Shown here one piece after another: positions 43,095 through 51,675 of a stretch of DNA of 64,000 bases. The number at the start of each line of letters is the position of its first letter. Positions within the stretch are counted from its first letter, which is position 1. Made by a program: the position numbers and the translations under genes. Origin of the DNA: CAYIHX01 sp964363305 (GTDB lineage Bacteria; Bdellovibrionota; UBA1018); assembly GCA_964363305.1 (NCBI GenBank), contig CAYIHX010000003.1, positions 97,117 to 161,116 on the forward strand, written 5' to 3'. Under the pieces are notes generated by a model that worked only from the letters and a program-made list of their open reading frames with translations, made no database searches and was not told where the DNA came from.

Positions 43095-43928
43095 ATGGGA
43101 CTCAGAATTGCGACCAACGTCACGGCGTTGCAAGCACAGCGACAAATTGGGATTACAAGACTTGACCTCGACAAAACCCTCGAGAGATTGGCATCGGGCA
43201 GCCGAATCAATCACGCGGGCGACGACGCGGCAGGCCTGGCCATCTCAGAAAATCTACGGTCTCAACTCCGAGCGATGAGGCAAGCGAGAAGGAATGCCAA
43301 TGACGGCATCTCGCTGATTCAGACCTCAGAGGGCGGGCTGACAGAAGTCTCCAATATCATCATCCGATTGCGGGAACTGGCGATTCAGGCTGCTTCAGAC
43401 ACGATTGGTGATCAGGAAAGGGTATTTGCTGATCGCGAATTTCAAGCTCTGAAACAGGAAATTGACCGAATCTCCAACGTCACGCAGTTCAACGGCACGC
43501 CGCTTCTCAACGGCAAAGCAGGTATTTTTGAGATGCAGATCGGGATTAAAAACAATCCGATCCTCGATCGAATCATCTACAACGGTGAACGATCGGATGC
43601 GACTCTCGATGCCCTGCAACTCGGTGGCGAATCCTTGGCCACGAAACAAGGGGCCCAGCTGTCCCTCAGCATCATCGACGACTCGCTCCAGCGGGTCAGC
43701 AGCATTCGCGCGGACCTGGGGGCTCTGCAAAATCGACTGCAATCGACAATCAACAACCTCGCCATCACCGAGGAGAACATGGCCGCCGCCAACAGCCGCA
43801 TCCGAGATTCCGACATGGCGGAGGAGATGTCGAACCTGACTAAAAATAATATTCTCATGCAAGCGGGGGTGTCGGTGCTCGCTAGCGCAAACAATACCAA
43901 CCAGGTAGCGCTTAAGCTGCTCGGATAA
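43095..43928 (+). CDS. fliC: Flagellin
   Basis: 277 residues. MGLRIATNVTALQAQRQIGI, LASGSRINHAGDDAAGLAIS, and C-terminal LQNRLQSTINNLAITEENMA, DMAEEMSNLTKNNILMQAG. The last helix has Asn in TKNNI where the others have TKQNI. It is followed after seven bases by the RmlD-like gene, so its transcript may include a protein that acts on the flagellin or its glycans. Confidence 0.97.
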   Translation: MGLRIATNVTALQAQRQIGITRLDLDKTLERLASGSRINHAGDDAAGLAISENLRSQLRAMRQARRNANDGISLIQTSEGGLTEVSNIIIRLRELAIQAASDTIGDQERVFADREFQALKQEIDRISNVTQFNGTPLLNGKAGIFEMQIGIKNNPILDRIIYNGERSDATLDALQLGGESLATKQGAQLSLSIIDDSLQRVSSIRADLGALQNRLQSTINNLAITEENMAAANSRIRDSDMAEEMSNLTKNNILMQAGVSVLASANNTNQVALKLLG

Positions 43929-43935
43929 AGGAACT

Positions 43936-44892
43936 GTGCGAACCTCGAAAGCGATACTCATTGTCGGAGGAAGCGGAACCCTGGGTACCCAGTTGGCTCT
44001 TAAATTGAGGCATGCCCACCGCGTCTATTCGACCTACCTCACAAAACCGATTCGCATCGATGGCGTAACCTCTCTTCCGCTGAACCTGGGCGACCGCACC
44101 TGGTGCAAGCGTCTCCTTTATACCCTCCACCCCGAGGTCATCATCTATTGCGCCGGAAACAGCGATCCGGCCTACGCCGCGGCCCACGAGCGACTGGCCG
44201 ACCTGGCGCATTCAGCAGGCCCCAGCAGCATGCTGGCGACCACGGACTATGGCGCTCCAAAATTCATCTACCTCTCGAGCGCCTACGTCTTCGACGGCGG
44301 CAGGGGTAATTACCACGAAAATGATGTCGTCCTTCCCTCGAGCGCCCTCGGGAAATTCAAGGTCGGAGGTGAAAATTTCATCCGCGGGAAATCCGTCAAT
44401 TACATCATCGTCCGCCCGAGCCCAGTCATCGTGCGAGGAAATGGCTACTCACAAACATTTTTTGACCGCCTCATTCACGCCTTATCTCACCGGGAGAGTC
44501 TGTCGTTGCCGTCGAGCGATCTCTACTCATTCACGCACATCAGTACCCTGGTTGAGCTCATTGCCCGGCTCGTGGACGCGGGAATTCGCAACAAAACCAT
44601 CCACTGTTCGGGCCTCACCCGGGCGAGCTATTTCGATTTCGGCCAGCTCTTCGCCCAACGATTTGGTTTCGACCCTTCCCTGCTGGTCGCAAGCGGGGCA
44701 GCGGTGCCCGGCGTGAGCGGCGGCTACCAGGGCGGAAAATCCGCCATCAGCAGCGCGGGCGTCCAGCATCTCGACTTTTCCTTGAATTGCAGTCAAGCGG
44801 CCGAGACCTTAAAGCTCAAGCCCCTTCTCCTGGAGGAGTGCTTTGATCTGATCGAGCAGGACCTGGTTGGAGGAACCCCGCGAACGACGTGA
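43936..44892 (+). CDS. NAD(P)-binding SDR protein, RmlD/epimerase-like, catalytic Tyr absent
   Basis: 318 residues. It starts at GTG 43936 with AAGGA before it. The Rossmann motif is GGSGTLGTQLA (residues 11-21), followed by the RmlD-like order VIIYCAG, YLSSAYVFDG and SSALGKFKVGGENF. The last is the Y-x-x-x-K region, in which Leu stands in place of Tyr while the Lys remains, so the usual proton relay is missing. RmlD-like enzymes reduce dTDP-4-keto-6-deoxysugars. Position right after a flagellin suggests filament glycan work. Its 3' end overlaps the convergent gene by 84 bases. Confidence 0.75.
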   Translation: MRTSKAILIVGGSGTLGTQLALKLRHAHRVYSTYLTKPIRIDGVTSLPLNLGDRTWCKRLLYTLHPEVIIYCAGNSDPAYAAAHERLADLAHSAGPSSMLATTDYGAPKFIYLSSAYVFDGGRGNYHENDVVLPSSALGKFKVGGENFIRGKSVNYIIVRPSPVIVRGNGYSQTFFDRLIHALSHRESLSLPSSDLYSFTHISTLVELIARLVDAGIRNKTIHCSGLTRASYFDFGQLFAQRFGFDPSLLVASGAAVPGVSGGYQGGKSAISSAGVQHLDFSLNCSQAAETLKLKPLLLEECFDLIEQDLVGGTPRTT

Positions 44893-45444
44893 ATCCCGAG
44901 TCGCCCGGACAAATTCGGCAAAGTAGAAACGAGCGACCTGTTCCGGATCAATCCGTTCTCCTTGAAAAGTCCAGTTCACGTCCCGAAACGGGCCAACCTG
45001 AGCCACCAGCTCCTGGGCTTGATGGGGCACCTGGCCAGCGGGAACGACTGAACTTGGATTTTGCACCTGTCCATCCACCGCCAGGGTTCCCCGCACGTGG
45101 TGAGCGAACAATAGTTGAATCACGCCATGTGCGCTATTCGACACGATCAACTTCACCTGATTGCGAAAGATCATGAAGTCGGCTGCAGTCTGCGCCACCG
45201 CGTAGACCTTGGCCTCCGCGTATCGGGTTCCCGCCTCGGACTGAGCGTTGAAAATCTTCGCGTATTCAACAAACCGCTCCTTCAGCTCGGCGAGAAACCC
45301 CACCGTGCTTTCTTCCACCATTTGCTGGGGATCAAAGCTGCGACCGACCTGCAGAAGCCTCTCCGCATCGGGATGCATCTCTGCTCGAGCCAACTCATGA
45401 ATCCACCCCTGGGGACTAGACAGGTGACTTTTACTTTGGGCCAT
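44809..45444 (-). CDS. Conserved-looking cytoplasmic protein of unknown function
   Basis: 211 residues from ATG 45444 (AAAGG eight bases before). No signal peptide. The body is mostly helical: LQVGRSFDPQQMVEESTVGF, LKERFVEYAKIFNAQ, then a mixed part AVAQTAADFMIFRNQVKLIV with strand-like segments, ending basic (RRSRGSSNQVLLDQIKALL). I do not recognise a family. Its last 28 codons overlap the RmlD-like gene on the other strand. It is divergent from the response regulator; the 297 bases between (45445-45741) hold no other gene that I can support. Confidence 0.6.
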   Translation of the reverse strand: MAQSKSHLSSPQGWIHELARAEMHPDAERLLQVGRSFDPQQMVEESTVGFLAELKERFVEYAKIFNAQSEAGTRYAEAKVYAVAQTAADFMIFRNQVKLIVSNSAHGVIQLLFAHHVRGTLAVDGQVQNPSSVVPAGQVPHQAQELVAQVGPFRDVNWTFQGERIDPEQVARFYFAEFVRATRDSRRSRGSSNQVLLDQIKALLQEKGLEL

Positions 45445-45741
45445 CGGTACGCCTTTCATACTGCTTGCTGCTAAAAAAACCCCGGAATTCGACGATGTCA
45501 ATTGGAACCCTAGGAATTCAAGTGGGCGCCGTATGATAGCTTTAGGCTTCCTGGACGGACCAGGCATGCACACCGCCAATCAGGGACAGCCCCCTGGGTT
45601 AATTGACTGTAGGGTCCAAATGCTAATTCGCCGAACCCCGAGGCTCCACCAGTATAGCGAATTTACGAATTTCGAGCCAAAAATCCTGAGACCCACGCTC
45701 CGCTTTACACGTCCCGAGCCAAATGACACACTTAGGTCACG

Positions 45742-46716
45742 ATGCAAGGAAAGAAGCTCCTCGTCGCCGACGACAGCTTGACGATTCAGAAAGTGATCAA
45801 ACTCGCTCTCTCCAACGAGGGATACGAGATCCAGACCGTTTCTGATGGAAACGACGCGCTTCAACAAATTTCGTTGTTTAGGCCGGATGTCGTTCTCGTC
45901 GACATTTCGCTCCCTGAACAGTCGGCCTTTGAGCTGATGGAAGCCACCAACGCTCAACCTGACCTCTCCGAGGTTCGCTTTGTACTGATGTCGAGCGCAT
46001 ACGAAAAGGTAGATGAGGCCGCCTACAAGAAGCTGGGGTTCCATGGTCGACTGACCAAGCCCTTCGACCCGGCGCATTTAAGGCAAGTTTTGAACGAAAC
46101 CCTCGAGCAGGCTCGCTCGAAACGACTCGAAAAAACCTCGTTCCTGGAAATGCCTCCGCCTCCCCTGCCAAAAAACGACCCACTCTGGCAAGAAATGCCA
46201 CTCTTCCCGCCCCCTCCTGGTCGCAAGCAAGGAAGTGAAGAAGACATCAAGGAGCTCACCGAATCGACCATCAAAATGAGTGGACTGGATGACCTCCAAT
46301 GGAGCGTCGAGGAGCGAGCAAAAAAACCGGAGCCTCCAAGCCCCCTCTTGGACTCGGATCCGGAAGAAACTCTGGATCCAATCCTCCCTCCACTGCCGAA
46401 AATGGGCGAACTGGGGGAAACTCGTTTCCTTCTCGATGAAATGACCGATCCGCCACCGCTTCGGTATCCGGAGCCAGGCCTCTCCGCCCGAGAGAGCTAC
46501 CACGCCACCGAGATCGAGCTTCCCGCGGAGACGGAATTTGAGACACATTTCGAGTCCATCCCTCCGGTCGTCGCTATTTCCACCGAGCAAATGGAATCCA
46601 TGATGCGGACTCAGCTCCAAGAGACGCTCGAGAAGATGGCACGGCAGATGCTTCCTGAAATTGCTGAAAAAATCATCAAGCAGGAAATCAATCGGATGTT
46701 GAGCGAACAGGCCTGA
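45742..46716 (+). CDS. Response regulator with a proline-rich C-terminal tail
   Basis: 324 residues. A receiver domain (1-118): acidic pair in LLVADDSLTIQ, phospho-acceptor Asp in VVLVDISLPEQ, Ser in VLMSSAYEK, and Lys in LTKPFD. All key residues are present. After it comes a long disordered Pro/Glu-rich tail (about 130-270) and a C-terminal helix (MESMMRTQLQETLEKMARQM). No DNA-binding output domain is visible, so it probably works by protein contact. The helix resembles the C-terminal part seen in delta-type chemotaxis or motility receivers. It converges on birA with a 29-base overlap. Confidence 0.85.
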   Translation: MQGKKLLVADDSLTIQKVIKLALSNEGYEIQTVSDGNDALQQISLFRPDVVLVDISLPEQSAFELMEATNAQPDLSEVRFVLMSSAYEKVDEAAYKKLGFHGRLTKPFDPAHLRQVLNETLEQARSKRLEKTSFLEMPPPPLPKNDPLWQEMPLFPPPPGRKQGSEEDIKELTESTIKMSGLDDLQWSVEERAKKPEPPSPLLDSDPEETLDPILPPLPKMGELGETRFLLDEMTDPPPLRYPEPGLSARESYHATEIELPAETEFETHFESIPPVVAISTEQMESMMRTQLQETLEKMARQMLPEIAEKIIKQEINRMLSEQA

Positions 46717-47425
46717 CCCGTACATCTTCCGCAAAAAGGGACACTGCCTGGCCATTGCTTGCCACTCTCAATTCACCCTGAGAACCCAGACCGAGCACCG
46801 TGCCGCGCGCATGCCCCTCGTTCCACTCCACCTCACTCCCCTCGGGAAACAAGGCATGATCTCGATAATACCGGGATACCTCGGCGGGTCCGCGCGCTAG
46901 GCTATCAATGCTTTCTAAAATACTCAGCGCAATCGTCTCACGAATCTCGCTCGCCAATACGATCCGGCCCACGCTCTCCGCAAGCGATATCGCCGACCGA
47001 AGGAGCGGGCCGCTCGGTATCGAAACGCAATTCAGGCCTAGGCCCGCAATGACAAATGACCCGGTCACGGTCCCGCTGGCCTCACAAAGAATACCTCCCA
47101 GCTTCTTGCCCCCCACCCAAAGATCGTTGGGCCATTTGATGCGAAGAGGTAACGCCGGAAACAGTTCGCGCAAGCCCCGAGATACTCCAACGGCAACGGC
47201 GAGCGGAAGCCAGGTCACAAACTCACTCCCCTCCGGCCTCAGCACCATCGAGAGAAAGAGCCCCCCCGGGGTTCCCTCCCAAATTCGGCCCATCCGGCCA
47301 CGTCCCGCGTCCTGGGCATCGCATGTGAGCCAATCCCCATGGCGCGCGCCCGCAAGCGCCCAAGTCTTCGCCACGTCATTCGTCGAATGGCAGCTCTTCA
47401 AATGGCGATGCTCACGGGCCATCAC
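46688..47425 (-). CDS. birA: Biotin-[acetyl-CoA-carboxylase] ligase (BirA/BPL)
   Basis: 245 residues. Attaches biotin to carboxylase BCCP domains through biotinyl-AMP. It holds the ligase motifs: AQDAGRGRMGRIWEGTPGGL (biotin/ATP loop GRGRxG), IKWPNDLWVGGKKLGGILCE, and GLGLNC. It lacks the N-terminal DNA-binding domain of E. coli BirA, so it is a simple ligase rather than a repressor. The start overlaps nadC by four bases; its stop overlaps the response regulator. Confidence 0.93.
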   Translation of the reverse strand: MMAREHRHLKSCHSTNDVAKTWALAGARHGDWLTCDAQDAGRGRMGRIWEGTPGGLFLSMVLRPEGSEFVTWLPLAVAVGVSRGLRELFPALPLRIKWPNDLWVGGKKLGGILCEASGTVTGSFVIAGLGLNCVSIPSGPLLRSAISLAESVGRIVLASEIRETIALSILESIDSLARGPAEVSRYYRDHALFPEGSEVEWNEGHARGTVLGLGSQGELRVASNGQAVSLFAEDVRVRPVRSTSD

Positions 47426-48330
47426 TCCACCAGCAACGAGAGATCGAGCGCCGTCACCGAGTGAGTCAACGCGCCGGAGGAAAGAATCGAAACTCCTTCC
47501 AGCACGTAGCTTCCTATGTTGCCCACATGAAGACCCCCTGAAATTTCAACAGGTATCCGTCCCTGGATCATCTGAAGAGCCTCGCGCGCCGCTTCCGGAG
47601 AAAAATTATCCAACAGGATCGCGTCGGCACCGGCGGCCAATGCCGCAGTCAGCTCCTCAAGCGACCGAACCTCGCACTCAACCCGCAGAACGTGAGGGGC
47701 CGAGGCGACGAGGCGCGAAACCGCTTCAGTCACGCCACCGACCGCCGCAATGTGATTCTCTTTGATCAATACACCGCCAGCCAGATTATACCGATGGCTC
47801 ATGCCTCCTCCGGCCAAGACTCCCTCTAACGCAAGATCTCTGTACCCAGGCAGAGTCTTTCGCGTGGCGGTCACGCGGGGAGCCGCGGACCGCGTGTGCC
47901 AATCCGAACTTTTCCACTGCTGGTCTACCACCGCGACGAGCCCTTTCGTCTGCGAAGCGATGCCGCAAACATAAGAAGCCAGATTCAGAAAGGGGCGCTC
48001 TAACGCCAAAATCGCGCGAACCGGGCCCTCCCATTCGCTGAGCACCTGGCCTGGATTAACCCGAGCCGAAGGCGGCACGCAGGAACGAAGCTCAAGAGTC
48101 CATCCCATCTCTCTCGAAACCGCCTGCGCTGCTTCAAGCAACCCCTGAGCCGCCCAAACCCCGGGAGCCTTCGCCACGATCTTCGCGCGAACCTTCTTCT
48201 CATAAGCATTCGGCCCGAGCCCCAACGTCGTCCAATCGTAGACCCACGCATCTTCTTCGAGACCCCGTTGCAGGTGCTGCTTCCAGAGGATGGCGGGGCT
48301 GTGATAGCCCTCAGAAAAAGCTGAAGTCAT
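47422..48330 (-). CDS. nadC: Nicotinate-nucleotide pyrophosphorylase (carboxylating)
   Basis: 302 residues from ATG 48330, a normal length; an upstream in-frame start at 48372 would overlap the rph start. Makes nicotinate mononucleotide from quinolinate and PRPP in NAD synthesis. Seen: LNLASYVCGIASQTKGLV, RKTLPGYRDLALEGVLAGGG (the RKT-x-P-G-x-R motif), HRYNLAGGVLIKENHI, and VECEVRSLEELTAALAAGAD with ILLDNFSP. It shares an operon with birA. Confidence 0.95.
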   Translation of the reverse strand: MTSAFSEGYHSPAILWKQHLQRGLEEDAWVYDWTTLGLGPNAYEKKVRAKIVAKAPGVWAAQGLLEAAQAVSREMGWTLELRSCVPPSARVNPGQVLSEWEGPVRAILALERPFLNLASYVCGIASQTKGLVAVVDQQWKSSDWHTRSAAPRVTATRKTLPGYRDLALEGVLAGGGMSHRYNLAGGVLIKENHIAAVGGVTEAVSRLVASAPHVLRVECEVRSLEELTAALAAGADAILLDNFSPEAAREALQMIQGRIPVEISGGLHVGNIGSYVLEGVSILSSGALTHSVTALDLSLLVE

Positions 48331-48377
48331 ACGGCCTAGTGACCATACTTTCTCATACTGAACAAGGAGCATACGCC

Positions 48378-49109
48378 ATGCGACAGCCCGAGGGGCGCAC
48401 CGCGCACCAGATCCGTCCTCTGATCATCGAAACCGGGATTTCACGGTACGCCGAGGGCTCGGCCCTCATCAAGGCCGGACATACGCAGGTTTTGTGCACG
48501 GCCTCGGTGGAAAAGTCGGTCCCCAAGTGGCTCGAAGGCAAAGGGAAGGGCTGGATTACGGCCGAATACTCGATGCTTCCCCGAGCGACACACACTCGCA
48601 ACAAGCGCGACCGCGAGAAGATTTCGGGACGCACGCAAGAAATTCAGCGGTTGATCGGCCGGGCCCTTCGCGCCTCAGTCAACCTCAGCGCCCTCGGCGA
48701 ACGCTCGATCATGATCGACTGCGATGTGCTGCAGGCCGATGGCGGCACGCGCACGGCATCCATCACTGGCGCTTGCGTAGCCCTGGGTGTGGCTCTGAGT
48801 AAAATCAAAGATCCCACCATGAAGCCGCTCCGGGAAGTGTGGATCGATACGGTCGCGGCGATCAGCGTCGGCATGAAAGCGGGCCAAGTGCTCGTTGATC
48901 TCGACTATGACGAAGACTCCAGCTGCGACGTCGATATGAACTTCGTGGTGACCGGCGCCGGAAGCCTGGTTGAGGTTCAAGGCACGGCCGAACAGGAACC
49001 GTTTTCGGTTGAACAGCTGAATCTGATGACGGGCGGAGCGCTCTCAGCCCTCCAGCAGATTCGCGAAATTCAGAAGGCGGCGATGGGGGCCGGGGGTTTC
49101 ACGCTCTGA
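48378..49109 (+). CDS. rph: RNase PH
   Basis: 243 residues from ATG 48378 with AAGGAG nine bases before. Trims the 3' ends of tRNA precursors using phosphate. It has GWITAEYSMLPRATHTR, GRTQEIQRLIGRALRASVNL, CDVLQADGGTRTASITGACV, and LDYDEDSSCDVDMNFVVTG, all family blocks. Full length. It is divergent from nadC. Confidence 0.96.
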   Translation: MRQPEGRTAHQIRPLIIETGISRYAEGSALIKAGHTQVLCTASVEKSVPKWLEGKGKGWITAEYSMLPRATHTRNKRDREKISGRTQEIQRLIGRALRASVNLSALGERSIMIDCDVLQADGGTRTASITGACVALGVALSKIKDPTMKPLREVWIDTVAAISVGMKAGQVLVDLDYDEDSSCDVDMNFVVTGAGSLVEVQGTAEQEPFSVEQLNLMTGGALSALQQIREIQKAAMGAGGFTL

Positions 49110-49194
49110 CGCCACAAAAGGAAAGAAGGCCCCGAAGATCTGGATGATCCTGGAGCCTTCTTGAGGAGGTGGTGGGTACAGCGCTTTTGCCTAG

Positions 49195-49494
49195 TTAGGC
49201 AACTTTACGACCGCTACCGGTACGAGCTACGTACGCGTTGTAGTGATCAATCTTTTTGTCATAGTCGGACACCTGCTTGCCCGTCTTCGTGACCAATCCG
49301 AATTTGAAATGCTCAAAATGTTCAGCGCAGAAGTCGAAACGATCCGACTCCCGCTTGCAACCCTGCGCGAGGCATCTGCCTCCAGCGTCTGCGCCCCCAC
49401 CCTTGGGGGCCTTAGGCGGCGCGCTCACGTGCTCTACTTTGCCTGGTTTTTCGGCCTGCTTTTGCGTTGGTACCGGTGCCTTTTCCTTACCCAT
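49195..49494 (-). CDS. Small zinc-site-like protein typical of Bdellovibrio relatives
   Basis: 99 residues from ATG 49494; the Lys/Pro-rich first half is likely flexible (PVPTQKQAEKPGKVEHVSAP). The core RCLAQGCKRESDRFDFCAEH (C-x4-C, then C-x2-H) followed by FEHFKFGLVTKTGKQ looks like a small zinc-binding knuckle followed by a basic helix, and suggests nucleic acid or protein binding. I recognise the shape, not a named family. It lies alone between rph and the carboxypeptidase gene, on the opposite strand to both. Confidence 0.6.
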   Translation of the reverse strand: MGKEKAPVPTQKQAEKPGKVEHVSAPPKAPKGGGADAGGRCLAQGCKRESDRFDFCAEHFEHFKFGLVTKTGKQVSDYDKKIDHYNAYVARTGSGRKVA

Positions 49495-49676
49495 TTTCTT
49501 GAGTCTCCTCAGCCTCATACTAGTTATCGGCAATACATCTTAAAGCTTGAGTGAATAAATCATGTAATAAATGCATTCGGTTTACTTAAAAATTGACCAG
49601 GTCCTTGTCGGAGTCAAAGTCATAACCGTATGCTGCCTAGATCAAAACCCATCGCTCCAAGGGAGGGGCGTACTGC

Positions 49677-50978
49677 ATGAACCACGGAAAGGTTATTTCA
49701 GTCCTATTACTCACACTCAGCTCTTTCGCGTTCGCGCAGGAAGAGTCAGACATTCAACAAAAGTTTGTCCAAATCGAGGCCAAGGATAAACACCAACGCT
49801 CTCTCATCGCCAATGAAGGGGTCAGCATCGAAGCCGTTCGCAGCGACAGCGTCTGGGCCTTCGCGACGCCCGAAATGATCGAACGGATGAAGTCGAAGGG
49901 CTTTAAATTCATCGGCCAGTTCGAACCTTCGGTCGCGCGGGGCGGCCACCAGAATATGTTCGGCTTTCCCTCGGACGACGCGCGCTTCCACGACTACGCC
50001 GAACTCACGGCTGCGTTGACCGACCTCGGCACCCGCCACGCGGACGTGGCTCGAGTCGTCAGCATCGGCAAATCTCTCGAAGGCCGGGATATCTGGGCGA
50101 TTCACATCAATAGCTCGGCACAAGACCGCGAACGAGGCGAAAGCTCGAGACCCGGCGCGATCTTCATGGGCAATCACCACGCCCGCGAACACCTCAGTGC
50201 CGAAGTCCCCTTGATGCTCGCGCAGTACCTGCTGGCGAATCGCGAACAGCCGGCGATCCGAGCCGCGATCGAGAATCGCGACATCTGGATCATCCCCATG
50301 GTCAACCCCGACGGCGCGGAGTGGGATATCTCCTCCTCTCGTTACAAAATGTGGCGAAAAAACCGACGCAACAACGGCGATGGCACCTACGGTGTCGATT
50401 TGAACCGCAATTACGGTTTCAAGTGGGGCACCGGAGGATCGAGCAAAGATCCCTCGAGCGACGTCTTCATGGGGCCCGCACCGTTCTCTGAACCCGAAAC
50501 TCAGGTGATTAAAAGCTTCGTCTCCTCCCACCTGAACGCGAAGGTGCTCCTCTCGTTTCACACTTTCAGCGAGCTCGTGCTCTACCCCTGGGGAAACAGC
50601 AACGACCCCATCGCCAACTCACGAGACCACAGCGTTTTCGAGAAGATGGCGCGGACCATGGCCGGCTGGAACGGCTATACGCCCGAGCAATCGAGCGATC
50701 TCTACATCGCCAGCGGTGACACCACCGACTGGGCCTACGGCGAGCACGGTATTTTCGCGTTCACTTTCGAACTTTCGCCCTCGTCGATGTGGGAAGGCGG
50801 CTTCTATCCGGGAGCCGGGGTCATTGATCGCGTATTCAACGCAAACATACGGCCCTGTCTCTACATGATCGACGTGGCGGACGATCCGTACCGCGTGCTG
50901 AGCAAGGACGTCGCCCTCTCGCCGGAGGCGCGCTACTCGACGAACCCGATGGAGCTGCTCTTTCCGTATAAGAACTAG
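49677..50978 (+). CDS. Secreted M14 zinc carboxypeptidase
   Basis: 433 residues with a signal peptide (MNHGKVISVLLLTLSSFAFA). Removes C-terminal residues from peptides. Zinc ligands: His and Glu in GNHHAREHLS, and the third His in LSFHTFSE. Substrate Arg and Asn: VDLNRNYGFKWG. Catalytic Glu: FAFTFELSPSS. All present, so it should be active. A propeptide-like N-terminal 110 residues precedes the catalytic domain. Extracellular or periplasmic peptide breakdown fits a predatory or saprophytic life. Terminator at 51001. Confidence 0.93.
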   Translation: MNHGKVISVLLLTLSSFAFAQEESDIQQKFVQIEAKDKHQRSLIANEGVSIEAVRSDSVWAFATPEMIERMKSKGFKFIGQFEPSVARGGHQNMFGFPSDDARFHDYAELTAALTDLGTRHADVARVVSIGKSLEGRDIWAIHINSSAQDRERGESSRPGAIFMGNHHAREHLSAEVPLMLAQYLLANREQPAIRAAIENRDIWIIPMVNPDGAEWDISSSRYKMWRKNRRNNGDGTYGVDLNRNYGFKWGTGGSSKDPSSDVFMGPAPFSEPETQVIKSFVSSHLNAKVLLSFHTFSELVLYPWGNSNDPIANSRDHSVFEKMARTMAGWNGYTPEQSSDLYIASGDTTDWAYGEHGIFAFTFELSPSSMWEGGFYPGAGVIDRVFNANIRPCLYMIDVADDPYRVLSKDVALSPEARYSTNPMELLFPYKN

Positions 50979-51000
50979 GCGATTTACCGCGTCTTAAGTG

Positions 51001-51034
51001 AAAGGAGCGCCAACTCTGGCGCTCCTTTTTTATT
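51001..51034. terminator. Bidirectional intrinsic terminator
   Basis: AAAGGAGCGCCA-ACTC-TGGCGCTCCTTT, followed by a T run. It separates the carboxypeptidase gene from the toxin-antitoxin pair. Confidence 0.93.
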
Positions 51035-51047
51035 TCGCGCGGTTCGT

Positions 51048-51305
51048 CTATTCGTAAACTTCGCGTCTGTGTCCAATTTTGATGACTTCGACAGTCACCG
51101 TAGTTTTCTCAATTGAATAGATAATCCGATAATCTCCGACCCTCAGTTTCATCAGGCCCAGGAGGTTTCGACGAAGGGGCGTTCCAAATCGAACGGGATC
51201 GACCATGAGCTTCTCTTCGATGACCCGGCGAACCAGATACTGGATGTCCTTCGAGATCCCTTTAAGATCTTTCACTGCCGATTTTCGGTAGACGACGTTC
51301 CACAT
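51048..51305 (-). CDS. RelE/ParE-family toxin
   Basis: 85 residues. MWNVVYRKSAVKDLKGISKD then RFGTPLRRNLLGLMKLRVGDYR and IKIGHRREVYE are the RelE order (the Arg/His-rich C-terminal end that forms the mRNA-cleaving site: basic residues and Tyr). RelE toxins cut mRNA on the ribosome. The gene begins six bases after the antitoxin ends. Confidence 0.9.
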   Translation of the reverse strand: MWNVVYRKSAVKDLKGISKDIQYLVRRVIEEKLMVDPVRFGTPLRRNLLGLMKLRVGDYRIIYSIEKTTVTVEVIKIGHRREVYE

Positions 51306-51311
51306 GGATCG

Positions 51312-51533
51312 CTATTTTTTCCAGACCTTCGAGTGGGGAACCGTCGCCTCGGACTTTCGTTCGTCGGCAATTTGGGCGAAATAGAGATCTTCTTGGAGTT
51401 CGAGCGCCTCGCGGGTGAGTTCGATGACGATGGCCGATAAGGAGGGAGCTTTTTTTAAGCGTTGAAGGGTTTCGAGCTCACTATAAAGTGCGTCGTCGAC
51501 CGAGAGATTGATGCGTTTTTTTACGGTAGGCAT
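51312..51533 (-). CDS. RelB-like ribbon-helix-helix antitoxin
   Basis: 73 residues. The N-terminal KKRINLSVDDALYSELETLQ is a ribbon-helix-helix strand followed by helices, which bind the operator; the C-terminal LYFAQIADERKSEATV is acidic and disordered, the part that would wrap the toxin. Antitoxin first, then toxin. The promoter region holds an 11-bp-spaced direct repeat. Confidence 0.85.
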   Translation of the reverse strand: MPTVKKRINLSVDDALYSELETLQRLKKAPSLSAIVIELTREALELQEDLYFAQIADERKSEATVPHSKVWKK

Positions 51534-51558
51534 GGAGGCTCCTCACCTGCGCGCCGAG

Positions 51559-51576
51559 GTGTAACACCAGTGTAAC
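51559..51576 (-). promoter_or_regulatory. Toxin-antitoxin operator-like direct repeat
   Basis: GTGTAAC at 51559-51565 and 51570-51576, spaced by 11 bp (one helix turn), just upstream of the antitoxin start. Ribbon-helix-helix proteins commonly bind such repeats. Confidence 0.45.
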
Positions 51577-51610
51577 TCTTTTTCGCTCGAGCAGCAACAG
51601 TTATCTTGCG

Positions 51611-51649
51611 TAAGAAGAAAGCCCCGCCCGCAAATAACGCGAGCGAGGC
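51611..51649 (-). terminator. Intrinsic terminator of the 51676-52908 gene
   Basis: On the minus strand GCCTCGCTCGC pairs with GCGGGCGGGGC (11 bp, two T-G wobbles), followed by TTTCTTCTT. Confidence 0.75.
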
Positions 51650-51675
51650 CCTGGATTTTTTAGGAGGGCCGGGGC

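Noticed and set aside
49123..49162. Terminator after rph
   Set aside because: AAGAAGGC/GCCTTCTT pairs, but the loop is large and no T run follows; not strong enough to list.
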